Positions 49,223 to 60,264 of a stretch of 64,000 nt of DNA are shown piece by piece. The stretch's first letter is position 1. The number at the start of each line of letters is the position of its first letter. A program made the position numbers and the translations under genes. The stretch is from Snodgrassella alvi (GTDB taxonomy: Bacteria; Pseudomonadota; Gammaproteobacteria; Burkholderiales; Neisseriaceae), in the NCBI RefSeq assembly GCF_002777745.1, contig NZ_MEIO01000025.1, positions 1-64,000 of the forward strand, given 5' to 3'. Under the pieces are notes generated by a model, which worked only from the letters and a program-made list of their open reading frames with translations, searched no databases and was not told the origin of the DNA.

Positions 49223-49241
49223 TGGGGCTTTTCAGAAGCAA

Positions 49242-51110
49242 TTAATCCTGTCTTTCGACTTGTGTTACATCACGTACTGCACCAGTATCGGCACTGGTTG
49301 TCATTGCGGCATAGGCACGTAAAGCAATGGAAACATGGCGCTGGCGTTTCACAGGTTTCCATGCACGGGCGCCACGGCTTTCCATTTCTGTACGGCGTTG
49401 TTGTAGTTCAGCATCGGATACAGCCAGATGAATCCGGCGTGCAGGAATATCGATTTCAATTATATCTCCTTCATGCACCAGACCAATATTGCCACCTTCC
49501 GCCGCCTCTGGCGAAGCGTGGCCAATCGACAAGCCGGATGTGCCACCGGAAAAACGGCCATCGGTGAGCAGTGCACAGGCTTTACCTAAGCCTTTGGATT
49601 TCAGATAGCTGGTTGGATAAAGCATTTCCTGCATACCGGGGCCGCCTTTAGGGCCTTCATAACGGATAATAACCACATCACCAGCCACAATCTGATTGCC
49701 TAGAATGGCTTCAACCGCCTCATCCTGACTTTCAAATACGCGGGCACGACCGCTAAATTTAAGAATACTGTCGTCTACACCGGCGGTTTTCACCACACAG
49801 CCACGTTCAGCCAGATTGCCAAATAAAACCGCCAGACCGCCATCTTGTGAATAGGCGTGCTCTTTATCACGGATACAGCCATTTGCGCGATCCAGATCAA
49901 GCGAAGGCCACATACAGTTTTGCGAGAAAGCTTCGGTTGAACGTACACCACCCGGCGCAGCCTGATAACGTTGTTTTGCCTCTGTATTGGCCGGACTGCT
50001 TACGTCCCAGTGTGCAATCGCATCTGCCAGCGTAGGCATGTGGACAGTATGCACGCTGGTATCCAGCAGGCCGGCACGATTGAGCTGGGACAGAATGGCC
50101 ATTACTCCGCCGGCACGATGTACATCTTCCATATGATATTTCTGCGTAGCTGGTGCAACTTTACACAGACAGGGTACATGCCGGCTTAACTGGTCAATAT
50201 CAGCCATTTTGAAATTAACCCCAGCTTCGGTTGCAGCGGCGAGCAGATGCAATACTGTATTAGTAGAACCGCCCATAGCAATATCCAGACTCATGGCATT
50301 ATTGAAAGCTGCCTTGGTGGCAATGCTGCGAGGAAGAACACTGCTGTCATCCTGCTCATAATAGCGTCTGGCTAATTCAACAATACGCCGGCCTGCTTCG
50401 AGAAACAGCTCTTTACGTAAAGCATGGGTGGCCAGCAAAGAACCATTACCAGGTAAAGACAAACCCAGTGCTTCAGTCAGGCAATTCATTGAATTGGCAG
50501 TAAACATGCCTGAGCAAGAACCACAGGTAGGGCAGGCGCTGCGTTCTACACTGGCTACAGTTTCATCGCTGATGTTATCGTTGCCGGCTTCAATCATGGC
50601 ATCAATCAAATCCAGCTTGCGTATTTGTTGCTGTCCATTAGTTGTAGCGATGATTTTGCCGGCCTCCATTGGACCACCGGATACAAATATGGTTGGAATG
50701 TTTAGGCGCATCGACGCCATCAGCATTCCTGGTGTAATTTTGTCACAGTTGGATATACACACTAGCGCGTCAGCACAGTGGGCATTAACCATATATTCAA
50801 CACTATCAGCAATCAAATCACGTGAAGGTAGGCTGTACAGCATTCCCTCATGACCCATAGCAATGCCATCATCTACAGCAATCGTATTGAATTCTTTCGC
50901 AATCCCTCCGGAACGCTCAATTTCTTGTGCTACCAGCTGACCAATATTATGTAAATGCACATGGCCGGGAACAAATTGAGTGAATGAATTGGCAATGGCA
51001 ATAATAGGTTTGCCAAAATCCTCATCGGCAACACCAGTTGCGCGCCATAATGCACGCGCGCCAGCCATATTGCGCCCGTGTGTAGAAATTTGTGAACGGT
51101 ATTGTGGCAT
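49242..51110 (-). CDS. ilvD: Dihydroxy-acid dehydratase
   Basis: Start at ATG 51110 ([10 protein letters not shown]) with AAGGGAAT upstream; frames starting earlier (51167) run into the intergenic hairpin. About 622 residues. Fe-S cysteines appear in [12 protein letters not shown] and [23 protein letters not shown] and the late [25 protein letters not shown] are typical. It makes the 2-keto acids of the branched-chain amino acid pathway. Part of this gene is present again, decayed, at 52916-53290. Confidence 0.95.
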   Translation of the reverse strand: MPQYRSQISTHGRNMAGARALWRATGVADEDFGKPIIAIANSFTQFVPGHVHLHNIGQLVAQEIERSGGIAKEFNTIAVDDGIAMGHEGMLYSLPSRDLIADSVEYMVNAHCADALVCISNCDKITPGMLMASMRLNIPTIFVSGGPMEAGKIIATTNGQQQIRKLDLIDAMIEAGNDNISDETVASVERSACPTCGSCSGMFTANSMNCLTEALGLSLPGNGSLLATHALRKELFLEAGRRIVELARRYYEQDDSSVLPRSIATKAAFNNAMSLDIAMGGSTNTVLHLLAAATEAGVNFKMADIDQLSRHVPCLCKVAPATQKYHMEDVHRAGGVMAILSQLNRAGLLDTSVHTVHMPTLADAIAHWDVSSPANTEAKQRYQAAPGGVRSTEAFSQNCMWPSLDLDRANGCIRDKEHAYSQDGGLAVLFGNLAERGCVVKTAGVDDSILKFSGRARVFESQDEAVEAILGNQIVAGDVVIIRYEGPKGGPGMQEMLYPTSYLKSKGLGKACALLTDGRFSGGTSGLSIGHASPEAAEGGNIGLVHEGDIIEIDIPARRIHLAVSDAELQQRRTEMESRGARAWKPVKRQRHVSIALRAYAAMTTSADTGAVRDVTQVERQD

Positions 51111-51154
51111 TATCATTCCCTTGTAATGTTTTTTATCTGTAGATATTAAAACAA

Positions 51155-51183
51155 CAACTGCCTGCATACTACGCAGGCAGTTG
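51155..51183 (-). terminator. Terminator between the first RDD gene and ilvD
   Basis: CAACTGCCTGC and GCAGGCAGTTG pair around ATACTAC; T-rich sequence follows on the minus strand. It lies 19 bp past the RDD stop. Confidence 0.8.
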
Positions 51184-51201
51184 ATATTTGTAAACTCAGG
51201 T

Positions 51202-51759
51202 TTAAATTTTAATTACAATAGTTTTAGCCAGATAGTCTTCCAATGTGCGCCAATAGGTAGTGGTGCGAAATAACATAAACAGACAAATAGCATAAAAAAA
51301 TAACGAGATAAAATTAGGTTTCTTTAGTGCAGTATAGATATTTTGATAAAAAATCAGATTCAATAACAGATCAATTGTGATTAATACAATAAAAGGCAAT
51401 ATTTCACGAAGTAAAACTGTTCCTATAAAACCAGGATTGCTACCATCTATCCCGATAACCTTTATCCCCAGCAGTTTTTTACCAAAGGACTGACCTCTCG
51501 TGCTCATCATAATGCACTGACCAATAAAATACATTAATAACGGAACTAAAGTGGCCAATATTATACATATTTTTCCGGCTAGGGCACTGTGCAACATTTT
51601 GGCTAAAAGCCCAAAGAAAAGTGTGCCCAGAATCATACCAAGATAAAAAATGAGCCAGTTAATTAAAACAGCAGCAATGCGCATCCAAGGTGAAGCCAGT
51701 TCAACTTCATAATCATCTGCTAAGCTGCTATAGGATGAGGAGGAAAGATAATCAGTCAT
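51202..51759 (-). CDS. RDD-family membrane protein (copy 1)
   Basis: 185 residues. RDD motif [19 protein letters not shown] at the N-terminus, about four membrane segments, a central [34 protein letters not shown] and the C-terminal [18 protein letters not shown] proteins are small inner-membrane proteins, some linked to Na+/H+ exchange or compatible-solute stress; function here is unknown. First of a locally duplicated set reaching 55 kb. Confidence 0.88.
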   Translation of the reverse strand: MTDYLSSSSYSSLADDYEVELASPWMRIAAVLINWLIFYLGMILGTLFFGLLAKMLHSALAGKICIILATLVPLLMYFIGQCIMMSTRGQSFGKKLLGIKVIGIDGSNPGFIGTVLLREILPFIVLITIDLLLNLIFYQNIYTALKKPNFISLFFYAICLFMLFRTTTYWRTLEDYLAKTIVIKI

Positions 51760-52090
51760 GTATTGGTTTATCTATAAGGAAATATAAGATATGTTAATTT
51801 ATATTATATAGATTTGTTTTTGCCGAAGAAATAATATTTTATATTTGATATGTCGAATTGTAGTTAAATTGCTAGGGTATAAATCATTAACTGAATGGGC
51901 ACATATGCTGTCTATATAAATAATAATGCAAATGTCATTATAAATTTCTACTTAATTAGAAATCATTAAAATAATTATTCAATCTATAAAATCTTTTGCA
52001 GGTGCCATTTAGCAGCTTTGTATTTAACTTAACTGATTAATGATGATAATTGGTGTATTGGTAGCGATGAACATTTATGTCACTATGGTG
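51760..52090. other. AT-rich intergenic between RDD copies
   Basis: About 330 bp without a recognisable gene; very low GC. It presumably holds the promoter of RDD copy 1. Confidence 0.4.
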
Positions 52091-52801
52091 TTATACTTTG
52101 ATGCCAATTGTGTTGGCAAGATAATCCTGTAAAGTAAGGCGATTAGTCTTTTTGAAAAATAGCATGACTAAACAAATAAATGAGAATATAAGTTTACGTA
52201 AATATATAATTATAATCAAAGCAAATTGCGTATTAAATGAGGATAGTATAAAGCTGATCCTTGTTGGTGTGAATATAAATAATAATGCTAACCCTACGAG
52301 AATATTAAATCTCACGCATCAGTACCGTCCTAGCAAACCCAGAATTTTGTCCTGTGGTCTTGATGACTTTGATTTTCATCAATCGTTTACCAATAGATTG
52401 TCCTGTAATACACATCTGTATAGTTTGCCAAAGTGCAAAAATGGCTACTGATAAAATAATATATAAAAATATACTTGATAGATCATGTGTATTTCAAAAA
52501 CAAACAGCAATCCAAAAAAAGATGAGGCTGGTTCAGTAGGCCGAAAGTCAGAAAGAAACCATAACTCAAAAGGTTGCACAATATTTTATCCTAAGGCCCC
52601 AGATTCAAAATCAAATGTTGCGTTATAAATGCGCAGACCTATAAAAATAATAGAATAATATATTGCATTATTAATTAAGCAGGCTGCAATTCTCCTCCAC
52701 GGGGAAGCCAATTCAACTGCAACTGATTCACGGGATTCAGTCATAAACAACTTGGATTGATTATTATTTGAGTCTGAATGTTGTTGTGTGTTTACCATCA
52801 T
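52091..52801 (-). pseudogene. Decayed RDD-family gene (copy 2)
   Basis: The N-terminal part is readable from ATG 52801 (MTESRESVAVELASPWRRIAACLIN...). The middle (ITGQSIGKRLMKIKVI, FARTVLMREI) and the C-terminus (LTLQDYLANTIGIKV, ending at 52091) lie in other frames. Near 52315 the frame changes by one base directly after MREI. Hence at least two frame breaks, and the gene cannot give a full RDD protein. Confidence 0.82.
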
Positions 52802-52915
52802 TGAACCTATGTCAGATTTTGTGTATTTTGCTTTTAAGTTAACTGTTAGTTCTGTTACTAAATTCTATAATAATTTGATTTATCTAACTTTCCTAATTCT
52901 GTATGGATATTGCCC

Positions 52916-53335
52916 ATCTTCCATATGATATTTCTGTGTAGCCGGTGCAGCTTTATACAGACAGCGTACATGCCGGCTTAACTGTTCGATATGGTCATTT
53001 TGAAATTAACCCGGCTTCAATAGCTGCGGTGAGCAGGTGTGATACCGTATTGGTAGAACTGCCCATAGCAATATCCAGACTCATGGCATTATTGAAAGCT
53101 GCCTTGGTAGCCATGCTGCGGGAAAGAACACTGCTATCATCCTGCTCGTAATAGTGTTTTGCTAATTCAATAATATGCCATTTGGTTTGGAGAAACAGTT
53201 CTGTAATAAATTACATGAGTAGGCAGAATCTTAATCGACAAAGCCAGTTACGCTGCATAGTGTACGCGCACCAGCATATGCACGCCATTGATATTTGTAA
53301 ACTCAAGACCGATTTTTAATTACAGTAATTCTGCC
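52916..53335 (-). pseudogene. Decayed ilvD fragment fused to an RDD 3' tail
   Basis: Bases 52916-53210 match the middle of ilvD (about 50126-50430) with many substitutions. 53240-53285 matches the ilvD 5' region (about 51030-51075), so roughly 600 bp between them are deleted. 53288-53335 then matches the 3' end of RDD copy 1 (51180-51230). The order ilvD end, ilvD start, RDD tail equals the intact ilvD-RDD junction at 51.1 kb, showing a duplicated ilvD-rdd unit. Confidence 0.85.
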
Positions 53336-53407
53336 AACAAATTTCCAGTGTAAGCCTAGATTTATTTTTTCGAAATAGTATATGCATGATATGCATCGTC
53401 TACATGG

Positions 53408-54001
53408 CTATTTTTCAGCTTTTATAACTATTGTTCTGGCTAAATAATCCTGAAGAGTACGTTGATTTGTGCTTTTTCGGAAAAGCATAATCAGGCAAAT
53501 AAACGGAAGCAAATAAGCAAATAGCAATTCAGTGGCTATCTCGGGAAAGTTAAATAAGTTAACAAATATAGCTACAAACGTAACTGAGATAATTTCGGCA
53601 ATTATATTAAAGATACCTTCACGTAGCAGTACAGTACCAACAAAACCCGGATTTTGTCCGTCAATGCCAATAACTTTAATACCCATCAGACGTTTACCAA
53701 AAGATTGTCCGGTTTTGCTCATTTGTATAAATTGAAAGATAGCATAGATTAATAGAGATATAGAAATGCATATTATTAAACTTAAAATTACAATATATTC
53801 AGACTCAGATCGTAAGACAATTTTAACAAGAATAAGAGAGAGTATAACGCCAATAAGGGCAGCTAAAGTTAACAATAAACTGTTAATAATATATGCGCTA
53901 ATTCTGTTCCAGGGGCTGGCAAGTTCAACTTCCATTTCCCTATCTGTTATATGGTCATATTGATGATTATTTGTTGAAAATTTTTCTTCGATATTAGACA
54001 T
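53408..54001 (-). CDS. RDD-family membrane protein (copy 3)
   Basis: 197 residues. VELASPWNRISAYIINSLL, several membrane segments, [36 protein letters not shown], and NQRTLQDYLARTIVIKA at the end. Closest in sequence to copy 1 within the window. Probably functional, because the frame is intact. Confidence 0.87.
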   Translation of the reverse strand: MSNIEEKFSTNNHQYDHITDREMEVELASPWNRISAYIINSLLLTLAALIGVILSLILVKIVLRSESEYIVILSLIICISISLLIYAIFQFIQMSKTGQSFGKRLMGIKVIGIDGQNPGFVGTVLLREGIFNIIAEIISVTFVAIFVNLFNFPEIATELLFAYLLPFICLIMLFRKSTNQRTLQDYLARTIVIKAEK

Positions 54002-54411
54002 AATTGATTTTTCTAAAAATTAATTGATGAAAATTACATAAATAACTTTAATTGTTACAGTAATTATTCCTTCTGCTTCAATTGGTATGCATAAAAATAT
54101 AAAAAATACTGTTAAATATTTTAAGGAATCCTGCTCGTAAATTCTATAATTTTTTTGTGATCAATATTTAGCTCCTATTTTTATACTCTTCTCAGTTTTT
54201 CAATAGAGTATGAATACTTACGTTACAATTATTGGTTGGTGGTGCTTGATGAATAGCAATAACAACTTTATATTGCTCAAATTAACCGGTTTTCTGTTGA
54301 ACGATTAAATGATTGCTTGTCTGAACAATGGATTTACTATCCACAGTGAGTATTAAATATCCCATATAGATTTAATAACAATACTGTAACATCTACAATC
54401 AGAATATCTGA
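54002..54411. other. AT-rich intergenic between RDD copies 3 and 4
   Basis: About 410 bp, low GC, no gene recognised. Confidence 0.4.
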
Positions 54412-55044
54412 TTAACGTCTGGGGATTCTGACCTTAATGGGCTTCTCTGAAATTTTATCTCTGACAACTATTGTATCAGCCAGAAAATCCGGTAATGTTC
54501 GTCGTTGCCACTTAGTAATAAATACCATAGCTGGAAAAAACATAAAGACAAAATAACCAATACCTAAAGTCAAAGAGCCTATTATTACTACTATTAACTG
54601 ATATACGATTTCGCGCAAAATCACATTGCGTACAAAGCCAGGATTATCACCATTGGTTCTGATTACCCTGAGATTTAGCATGCGTTTACCTATAGACTGA
54701 CCATATTTAGTCATCCAGTTTATTTGCCATGCGGTAAAAATAATCAGTGCCATTATCGTCAAACAGATTATAGTCAGCGTTTGCGGTAGTGTAAGCCAGT
54801 CCAGAAAAAACTCTGTTAACTCATCTGAATCATACTCTTCCTCCATAGCTTCAAATAATGCTGATAGTGAATAGATGGATATAGGCAAAAAAATAATATA
54901 TTGGAACAGTTGATTGATGGTTATTGCACACAGGCGATAGGCTGGTGTGGCCAGCTCCAGTTTACCATCAGCCAACGCCGGCATAGATTCTATATATCGA
55001 TCAGAACATGATGTGTCTGGTTTGATACGGTATTGTTTTTGCAT
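54412..55044 (-). CDS. RDD-family membrane protein (copy 4, divergent)
   Basis: 210 residues. LELATPAYRLCAITINQLFQ replaces the usual ELASPW RDD motif. The centre has TKYGQSIGKRMLNLRVIRTNGDNPGFVRNVILREI, and the C-terminus RTLPDFLADTIVVRDK plus a basic tail. An acidic loop (EAMEEEYDSDELTEFF) follows the first membrane segment. The most divergent member, so likely the oldest duplicate or a separate RDD gene next to nusB. Confidence 0.85.
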   Translation of the reverse strand: MQKQYRIKPDTSCSDRYIESMPALADGKLELATPAYRLCAITINQLFQYIIFLPISIYSLSALFEAMEEEYDSDELTEFFLDWLTLPQTLTIICLTIMALIIFTAWQINWMTKYGQSIGKRMLNLRVIRTNGDNPGFVRNVILREIVYQLIVVIIGSLTLGIGYFVFMFFPAMVFITKWQRRTLPDFLADTIVVRDKISEKPIKVRIPRR

Positions 55045-55170
55045 ATCAGTATTTTGATAATATATGTAATAAAAGATGTTTTATTGTAAGTAAATGATGA
55101 GTATCCTGCAATGTTGGTTTTAATTAAATGATATATAGAAATAAAATGTATATTTCGATTGTGGTTAATA

Positions 55171-55208
55171 AAAGACAGACAGATTGATTAGTCAATCTGT
55201 CTGTCTTT
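55171..55208 (-). terminator. Terminator of the ribH-nusB transcript
   Basis: A perfect 17-bp stem (AAAGACAGACAGATTGA and its complement) around a 4-base loop, with TTTT following on the minus strand, 26 bp past the nusB stop. Confidence 0.9.
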
Positions 55209-55233
55209 CTTCACTTCTGGGGTGCCAGTTTTT

Positions 55234-55656
55234 TTATGAGGAAGCACGCAATTCTGCTGAGAGCTTATCCAGAATGCCATTGATAAATTTATAGCCGTCT
55301 GTACCACCGAAGGTTTTAGTGATTTCGATTGCTTCGTTAATAATCACCGGATGAGGTGTTTCCGGCATAGCTGATAGTTCGTGGCAGGCCATTAGCAAAA
55401 CTGCCCGTTCTACCGGATTCAGTTCATCCTCATGTCGGTCGAGTAGAGGACGAATACGTCTCATGTAGTCGCGCTGATTGTTATAAGCGCCAAAGAATAT
55501 CTGAGTAAACAGCTCACCGTCAGCCTTAGCAAAATATTCATTTTCACGAATATTCTGTGCAATAATGGCTGCCGATTCTTCTTTATTCAGCTGTGCCTGA
55601 TACAGCGCCTGCACCGCAAATTGACGAGCACGGCGACGTGGGGTAATCATTGACAT
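55234..55656 (-). CDS. nusB: Transcription antitermination factor NusB
   Basis: 140 residues, all-helical NusB fold: RRRARQFAVQALYQAQLN, ERAVLLMACHELSAMPETPHPVIINEAIEITKTFGGTDGYKFINGILDKL. It binds boxA RNA with NusE in rRNA antitermination. It follows ribH by 28 bp, the common ribH-nusB arrangement. Confidence 0.95.
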   Translation of the reverse strand: MSMITPRRRARQFAVQALYQAQLNKEESAAIIAQNIRENEYFAKADGELFTQIFFGAYNNQRDYMRRIRPLLDRHEDELNPVERAVLLMACHELSAMPETPHPVIINEAIEITKTFGGTDGYKFINGILDKLSAELRASS

Positions 55657-55684
55657 GTATACAATGTCCTTGTTTAGTAAATAA

Positions 55685-56137
55685 TCAATATTGGGTTTTA
55701 AGCAGATTTGCCATTTCCACTGCTACAGTCGCTGCTTCACTGCCCTTGTTATACATACGTGCCAGTGCCTGAGCATCGTTTTCGGTGGTGAGGATGGCAT
55801 TGGCAATTGGTATCTGATGATCCAGGCTAATACGGGATACACCAGCTGCCGCTTCATTTGATACCAGTTCGAAATGATAGGTTTCACCACGGATAACCAC
55901 ACCAATGGCCACTAATGCGTCAAATTTGCCGCTACCAGCCATACTTTGCAATACCAGCGGTACTTCTAATGCACCAGGCACAGTAGCCAGCGTAATATCG
56001 CTATCCTTAACCCCCAGTTTAACCAGACGTTCGGTACAGGCTTTAACCAGTTGAGCACCAATCGGATTAGTAAAACGTGCCTGTACGATGCCTATGCGCA
56101 GGCCAGAACCATTGTGTTCCGGGGTGATGGTATTCAT
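55685..56137 (-). CDS. ribH: 6,7-dimethyl-8-ribityllumazine synthase
   Basis: 150 residues, lumazine synthase fold: [79 protein letters not shown]. It condenses dihydroxybutanone phosphate with the pyrimidine to make lumazine, the substrate of RibE encoded at 62.2 kb. Confidence 0.95.
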   Translation of the reverse strand: MNTITPEHNGSGLRIGIVQARFTNPIGAQLVKACTERLVKLGVKDSDITLATVPGALEVPLVLQSMAGSGKFDALVAIGVVIRGETYHFELVSNEAAAGVSRISLDHQIPIANAILTTENDAQALARMYNKGSEAATVAVEMANLLKTQY

Positions 56138-56266
56138 TTGATTTCCTTTTTCATCAGTTATGTCATTAGCGCTGGTGTATAAAATAAAAAAAGCTTTTAT
56201 ATTGGGTATTCAAACGCCAATGTTTAGTGGTCTGATTTTACCGAATTTGTCGATAGCGTGGAATGT

Positions 56267-57163
56267 TTAAACGGTTTTTTTCTGGCCGCGCCTGGGTTTA
56301 ATTGAACCCAGATATATTGCCAGCAAAGTTAATACTGTGCCAGTCCATTGCGCCGTATTAATCGGTTTATTGAGAAAAAAATAGTCAATCAGAATTGCAG
56401 CAATCGGCTCACTTAATAATAACAGACCGGTTAAAGTTAACGACAGCAGCGGCACGGCATAAGCAATTAGTCCCCAGGCAAAGCATTGCATAATCACACC
56501 ATATATGATGATCAGAAGTACATCTGCCATATTGGTAGGCCAGAAATGGTTTGAATCAATTAATATACTTGGCACAATTAAGGCGCCAACTCCACCAACG
56601 CTCACCAGTAGCATTAGCGGAAATAAAGCAACCGGTTCTGCCTGATGTGCTTGCCGGATACAGGCCATGGAGGAGGCCAGAGCTGCTCCGGAAACCAGAC
56701 CAATAAAAATGCCATATCCACCATAGGTATTGTGTCTGAGTTCTGGATGGGCTATCAGTATAATGCCAATTATGGACAATAACATACTGAATAATTGTAA
56801 TTTGCTTTGGCGCTCACCAAAGAAAAACCAGGCAATTGCAGCTAGGAAAAATATTTGCATGCTATTGAGAAGAGTGGAAATTCCTGGACCAACAGCGTGA
56901 ATACTTTCATGCCAGAATGCCAGATCAAAGCCTAAAAATACACCGGAAAGAATGCAGAAACGCTGTGCTTTACCGCTTGTAGGTAATTTTTGTCCAAAGT
57001 GTCGGCTAAGTAACAGGAAAACGATACCACCAATCAATACGCGCCATAAAGCAATGGCATAGGAACCAACGGAAACAAATTTAACAATCAAGCTGCCGAG
57101 CCCGAAAACAACGCAGCCAAAAGTTAAACCGGAAGCAGCCCATTTTTGTGGGGTCAGTTGCAT
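56267..57163 (-). CDS. EamA-family (DMT) transporter
   Basis: 298 residues with ten hydrophobic segments forming two EamA repeats (e.g. SVGSYAIALWRVLIGGIVFLLLSR in the first and LLLLSEPIAAILIDYFFLNKPIN in the second). It sits between ribBA and ribH. A role in flavin or metabolite export is suggested only by position; DMT substrates cannot be read from sequence. Confidence 0.88.
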   Translation of the reverse strand: MQLTPQKWAASGLTFGCVVFGLGSLIVKFVSVGSYAIALWRVLIGGIVFLLLSRHFGQKLPTSGKAQRFCILSGVFLGFDLAFWHESIHAVGPGISTLLNSMQIFFLAAIAWFFFGERQSKLQLFSMLLSIIGIILIAHPELRHNTYGGYGIFIGLVSGAALASSMACIRQAHQAEPVALFPLMLLVSVGGVGALIVPSILIDSNHFWPTNMADVLLIIIYGVIMQCFAWGLIAYAVPLLSLTLTGLLLLSEPIAAILIDYFFLNKPINTAQWTGTVLTLLAIYLGSIKPRRGQKKTV

Positions 57164-57196
57164 TAAATATTATCCTTGAAAAACAGCCATTACAAT

Positions 57197-57255
57197 AGGC
57201 TGTCGGAAAATATCTGATGTTCCCATCCGGTTACATCGCATAATTCAGACAGCCT
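57197..57255. repeat. Inverted pair of DUS-like 12-mers
   Basis: AGGCTGTCGGAA (57197) and TTCAGACAGCCT (57244-57255) form an imperfect inverted pair. The right arm read on the minus strand is AGGCTGTCTGAA, the same 12-mer as in the maeB terminator. The pair lies between ribBA and the EamA gene. Confidence 0.55.
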
Positions 57256-57317
57256 GAGGGGGGCGTATTGTATTTCAATTGTGCTACTAAAATATATACT
57301 TGTTTAGTAAATAATTA

Positions 57318-58406
57318 TTATCGGGTTGGTTCTTCAAATCCGATTACTTCAAGACCAAATCCGTTCAGGCCGGTAAAGGCTGAGGGCTTGCCCATAACTC
57401 GCATACGTTTTACTTGCAGGCCAGCCAGTATCTGTGCTCCGATACCATAGGTTTTACTATCCCACTGTCTAGCCTGATGGGCGCCTTTAGGTAAGGTGCG
57501 ATCCAGCAGAGTAGCGCCTGTTTCGGTGCGGTGCATTAGAATGATAACACCGGCATCAGCTTGCTGTATGCGTGCCATGGCTTCAGGTAATGGCCATGTG
57601 TGCAGTTGGTCTGGTTGCAGAAAATCCATGGCACTGAATGGTTCATGTACCCGTACCAGTACTTCTTCAGCATTTGCCGGATTGCCTTTTACCAGAGCCA
57701 GATGGGTTTCACCTGATAATTGATCTACGTATACATGCTGGGTGAAATCACCCCAGGTTGTGTGGATATTATTAACACCCAGTTCTTCGATCAGGCTTTC
57801 ATGACGGCTGCGGTATTCAATCAAATCGGCAATGGTACCGATTTTTATGTTGTGTTTTTCTGCAAAAACCATTAGTTCAGGCATACGAGCCATTGTGCCA
57901 TCATCATTAATAATTTCACAGATAACTGCCGCTGGAATTAAGCCAGCCATTTTGGCCAAGTCAACACTTGCTTCTGTATGTCCAGTACGTACCAGAACTC
58001 CGCCTTTTTGTGCCCGTAAGGGAAAAATATGACCCGGCTGAACGATATCTTCTGCTCTGGCAGTAGGGGAAACTGCTGCCTGTACGGTATGGGCACGGTC
58101 TGCTGCGGAGATACCAGTAGTTATTCCTTGTGCGGCTTCAATGGAAACAGTAAAGTTAGTACCATACTGGGCGCCATTATTTTGAGTCATCAGGGGTAAA
58201 CGCAGCCGATCAACAATCTCTTCTTCCAGAGGCAAACACACCAGTCCGCGGGCGTGTTTAATCATGAAATTTATTGCTTCTGGTGTGACAAACTGTGCGG
58301 CCATAGTTAAATCGCCTTCGTTTTCACGGTTTTCCGCATCTGTAAGAATAACCATTTTGCCGGCTTTTATATCGGCAATGATTTCTGGAATAGTGGCAAT
58401 ACTCAT
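57318..58406 (-). CDS. ribBA: RibB (DHBP synthase) fused to a degenerate GTP cyclohydrolase II domain
   Basis: Start at ATG 58406 ([16 protein letters not shown]); ATG 58418 is also in frame. 362 residues. The N-terminal ~200 residues form a complete 3,4-dihydroxy-2-butanone-4-phosphate synthase ([67 protein letters not shown]). The C-terminal RibA-like half lacks the Cys cluster that binds zinc in active GTP cyclohydrolase II (the region reads [15 protein letters not shown]), so only the RibB activity is expected. A separate RibA should be encoded elsewhere. Confidence 0.9.
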   Translation of the reverse strand: MSIATIPEIIADIKAGKMVILTDAENRENEGDLTMAAQFVTPEAINFMIKHARGLVCLPLEEEIVDRLRLPLMTQNNGAQYGTNFTVSIEAAQGITTGISAADRAHTVQAAVSPTARAEDIVQPGHIFPLRAQKGGVLVRTGHTEASVDLAKMAGLIPAAVICEIINDDGTMARMPELMVFAEKHNIKIGTIADLIEYRSRHESLIEELGVNNIHTTWGDFTQHVYVDQLSGETHLALVKGNPANAEEVLVRVHEPFSAMDFLQPDQLHTWPLPEAMARIQQADAGVIILMHRTETGATLLDRTLPKGAHQARQWDSKTYGIGAQILAGLQVKRMRVMGKPSAFTGLNGFGLEVIGFEEPTR

Positions 58407-58735
58407 GATAGTAAACACCGATCTCTTGGCAAAATGAGGACTATTTTACTCTCGATTAGCGGCTGTAGCTAATTTTTATCCTCGTATTTTATCAATGCTT
58501 GCCATAAGACCATTCTGTTTTGTTTACTATTTATAGGATTGAAATGAAATCCATGGATTTGGGTGCTGAAACTTTTAAGCATAGCTATCATTAAATTGGG
58601 TTATCAACTTCATCTAATATGTTGAACGGTATAAGGCGAAGTTGTCTCAAGATTAGCTAGGTAGTGGCCAGTTTATTAAATTAGGTTTGTTGTGAGAAAT
58701 GTATTAATTGGATAGGGAAAGCTATTCAACTTATA

Positions 58736-59194
58736 TCAGGCTTTTATTTTCAGGATAATGCGTGGCTTTGGATGCATTGGATAATCTCCTCCGCCTTTAA
58801 GATACCAATGTGTGAGATATACTGCCAGAATTGCTGCTGGTAATATCAGAAAGCCGCCGCCGATAAATAGTATCAGGGATATGATTGTATTGGGGATGCC
58901 GCAAATGCAGCCAATTATAACCAGTATTTTTAGAAACAAATTAGATGAAATATTAAAAATCCAACCTGTTATCATAATTAAAAGTATTAATATGGCAAAA
59001 AAAGCCATTATGAATATAATATCATTTATATTAAGTGTTATATTATCGGTAAATACTTTAACCAGCTTTAAAATTGGCATTTTTCCGCCGTCGGCAAAGA
59101 GTGCCAGCAACATAGGCCATGCACTGATGATTAAAGTGGACAAAGAGCATATTACGCGCCGTAAGAATGCTGCGCCAGTATATTCTTTTACCAT
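58736..59194 (-). CDS. Unknown small membrane protein, family subtype A (A1)
   Basis: 152 residues, about four membrane segments. It starts MVKEYTGAAFLRRVICSLS like A2 and A3, and carries the shared core LIMITGWIFNISSNLFLKI, IGCICGIPNTIISL, LILPAAILAVYL and THWYLKGG. It is in the opposite orientation to the other four members. No known domain recognised. Confidence 0.75.
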   Translation of the reverse strand: MVKEYTGAAFLRRVICSLSTLIISAWPMLLALFADGGKMPILKLVKVFTDNITLNINDIIFIMAFFAILILLIMITGWIFNISSNLFLKILVIIGCICGIPNTIISLILFIGGGFLILPAAILAVYLTHWYLKGGGDYPMHPKPRIILKIKA

Positions 59195-59633
59195 GCTTAT
59201 TCTCTCTTAATTATAGATATATCTAATCAAAATCTGATGATTCAGTAATCAAAAAAGTAAGATTTAACATTGTGTTTAATATCACAAGTTTTTTTTATTA
59301 TAATTAAGTTTTCTTAAAATTACAAAAATTAATATTTTATATGTAGTAATATAAATTTGGTAGACAACTAAATGCTTATAAATCATGGTACACAGTTAAT
59401 TGCTGACAGTTTGATGTTGCTATATATATCGCTATAGATAAAAGGTAATTTTTGCAATATGTGTCTGATATAATTGTTATTTGGTTGTTTAAGTTTAATT
59501 TTTACTGTTTAGAAGTATTAATTTTTTAATGATAAAATTATACTAAAATTGATATTGATAATTTTAATTAACATAAATATAATATGTTATACAATGTAAA
59601 ATTGTGTATATAACTGAAAATTTATGGGGTGAT
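59195..59633. other. AT-rich region between divergent family members
   Basis: About 440 bp of very low GC separating A1 (minus) from B1 (plus). It probably holds both promoters; nothing else recognised. Confidence 0.4.
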
Positions 59634-60077
59634 GTGAGTTATTTTAAATCACAAGATTTTTTCTCTCGTTTAGGTTTTTCATTCGGTGCGTTAATTATTC
59701 CTGTAGCACCGTTTTGGATTAGTTTGTATTTTATTTTCCTCTGTATCCCATTTGGTGGGTATAAATCCACAGAATATGAATACTATATTATGTTGGTTTT
59801 AATCGTCACAGCCTGTTTTATCTTGGTTGTGCTTATATTAATGATTCTTGGATGGATCTTGAACTGTAAATCAAATTCTGTAATTAACACTATAGTGGTT
59901 ACCGCGACATTTTGTGCCATTCCTCACGTGATAATTAGTTTTGTTCTTATGGCTGGTATTTTTATTTTGCCTTTGTATATATTAGCTGGTTATTTGGTTT
60001 ACTGGTATTTAAAAGGAGGAGCAAAATATCAACCTAAAGTTAAACCTACATTGAAAATGAAGATTAAGTTAAGCTAA
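59634..60077 (+). CDS. Unknown small membrane protein, family subtype B (B1)
   Basis: Start chosen at GTG 59634 (VSYFKSQDFFSRLG) because it aligns with the start of B2 and GGGG lies 7 bases upstream. 147 residues, about four membrane segments. Shares with subtype A the motif LMILGWILN and the end ILPLYILAGYLVYWYLKGG. The C-terminal tail (KVKPTLKMKIKLS) is almost the same as in B2. Confidence 0.7.
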   Translation: MSYFKSQDFFSRLGFSFGALIIPVAPFWISLYFIFLCIPFGGYKSTEYEYYIMLVLIVTACFILVVLILMILGWILNCKSNSVINTIVVTATFCAIPHVIISFVLMAGIFILPLYILAGYLVYWYLKGGAKYQPKVKPTLKMKIKLS

Positions 60078-60264
60078 TTAGACTTTGTAATTGATGCAGA
60101 TAAAGCTTATATTTGAAGTTATTACTTTTTTAAATTCTAAAAGTCTTTAATAGTATGAGGTGTAACTAGAATTATTTTATATAAAAGTTATCTGAAGCTA
60201 TGTTTAGTTTATGTATTATCTTTGATAAACGGTTCTTTAAGTTAACATAGATACTGGAATAAAT

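Noticed and set aside
52945-53151. 68-codon open frame on the plus strand
   Set aside because: It is antisense to the decayed ilvD copy and has no independent support.
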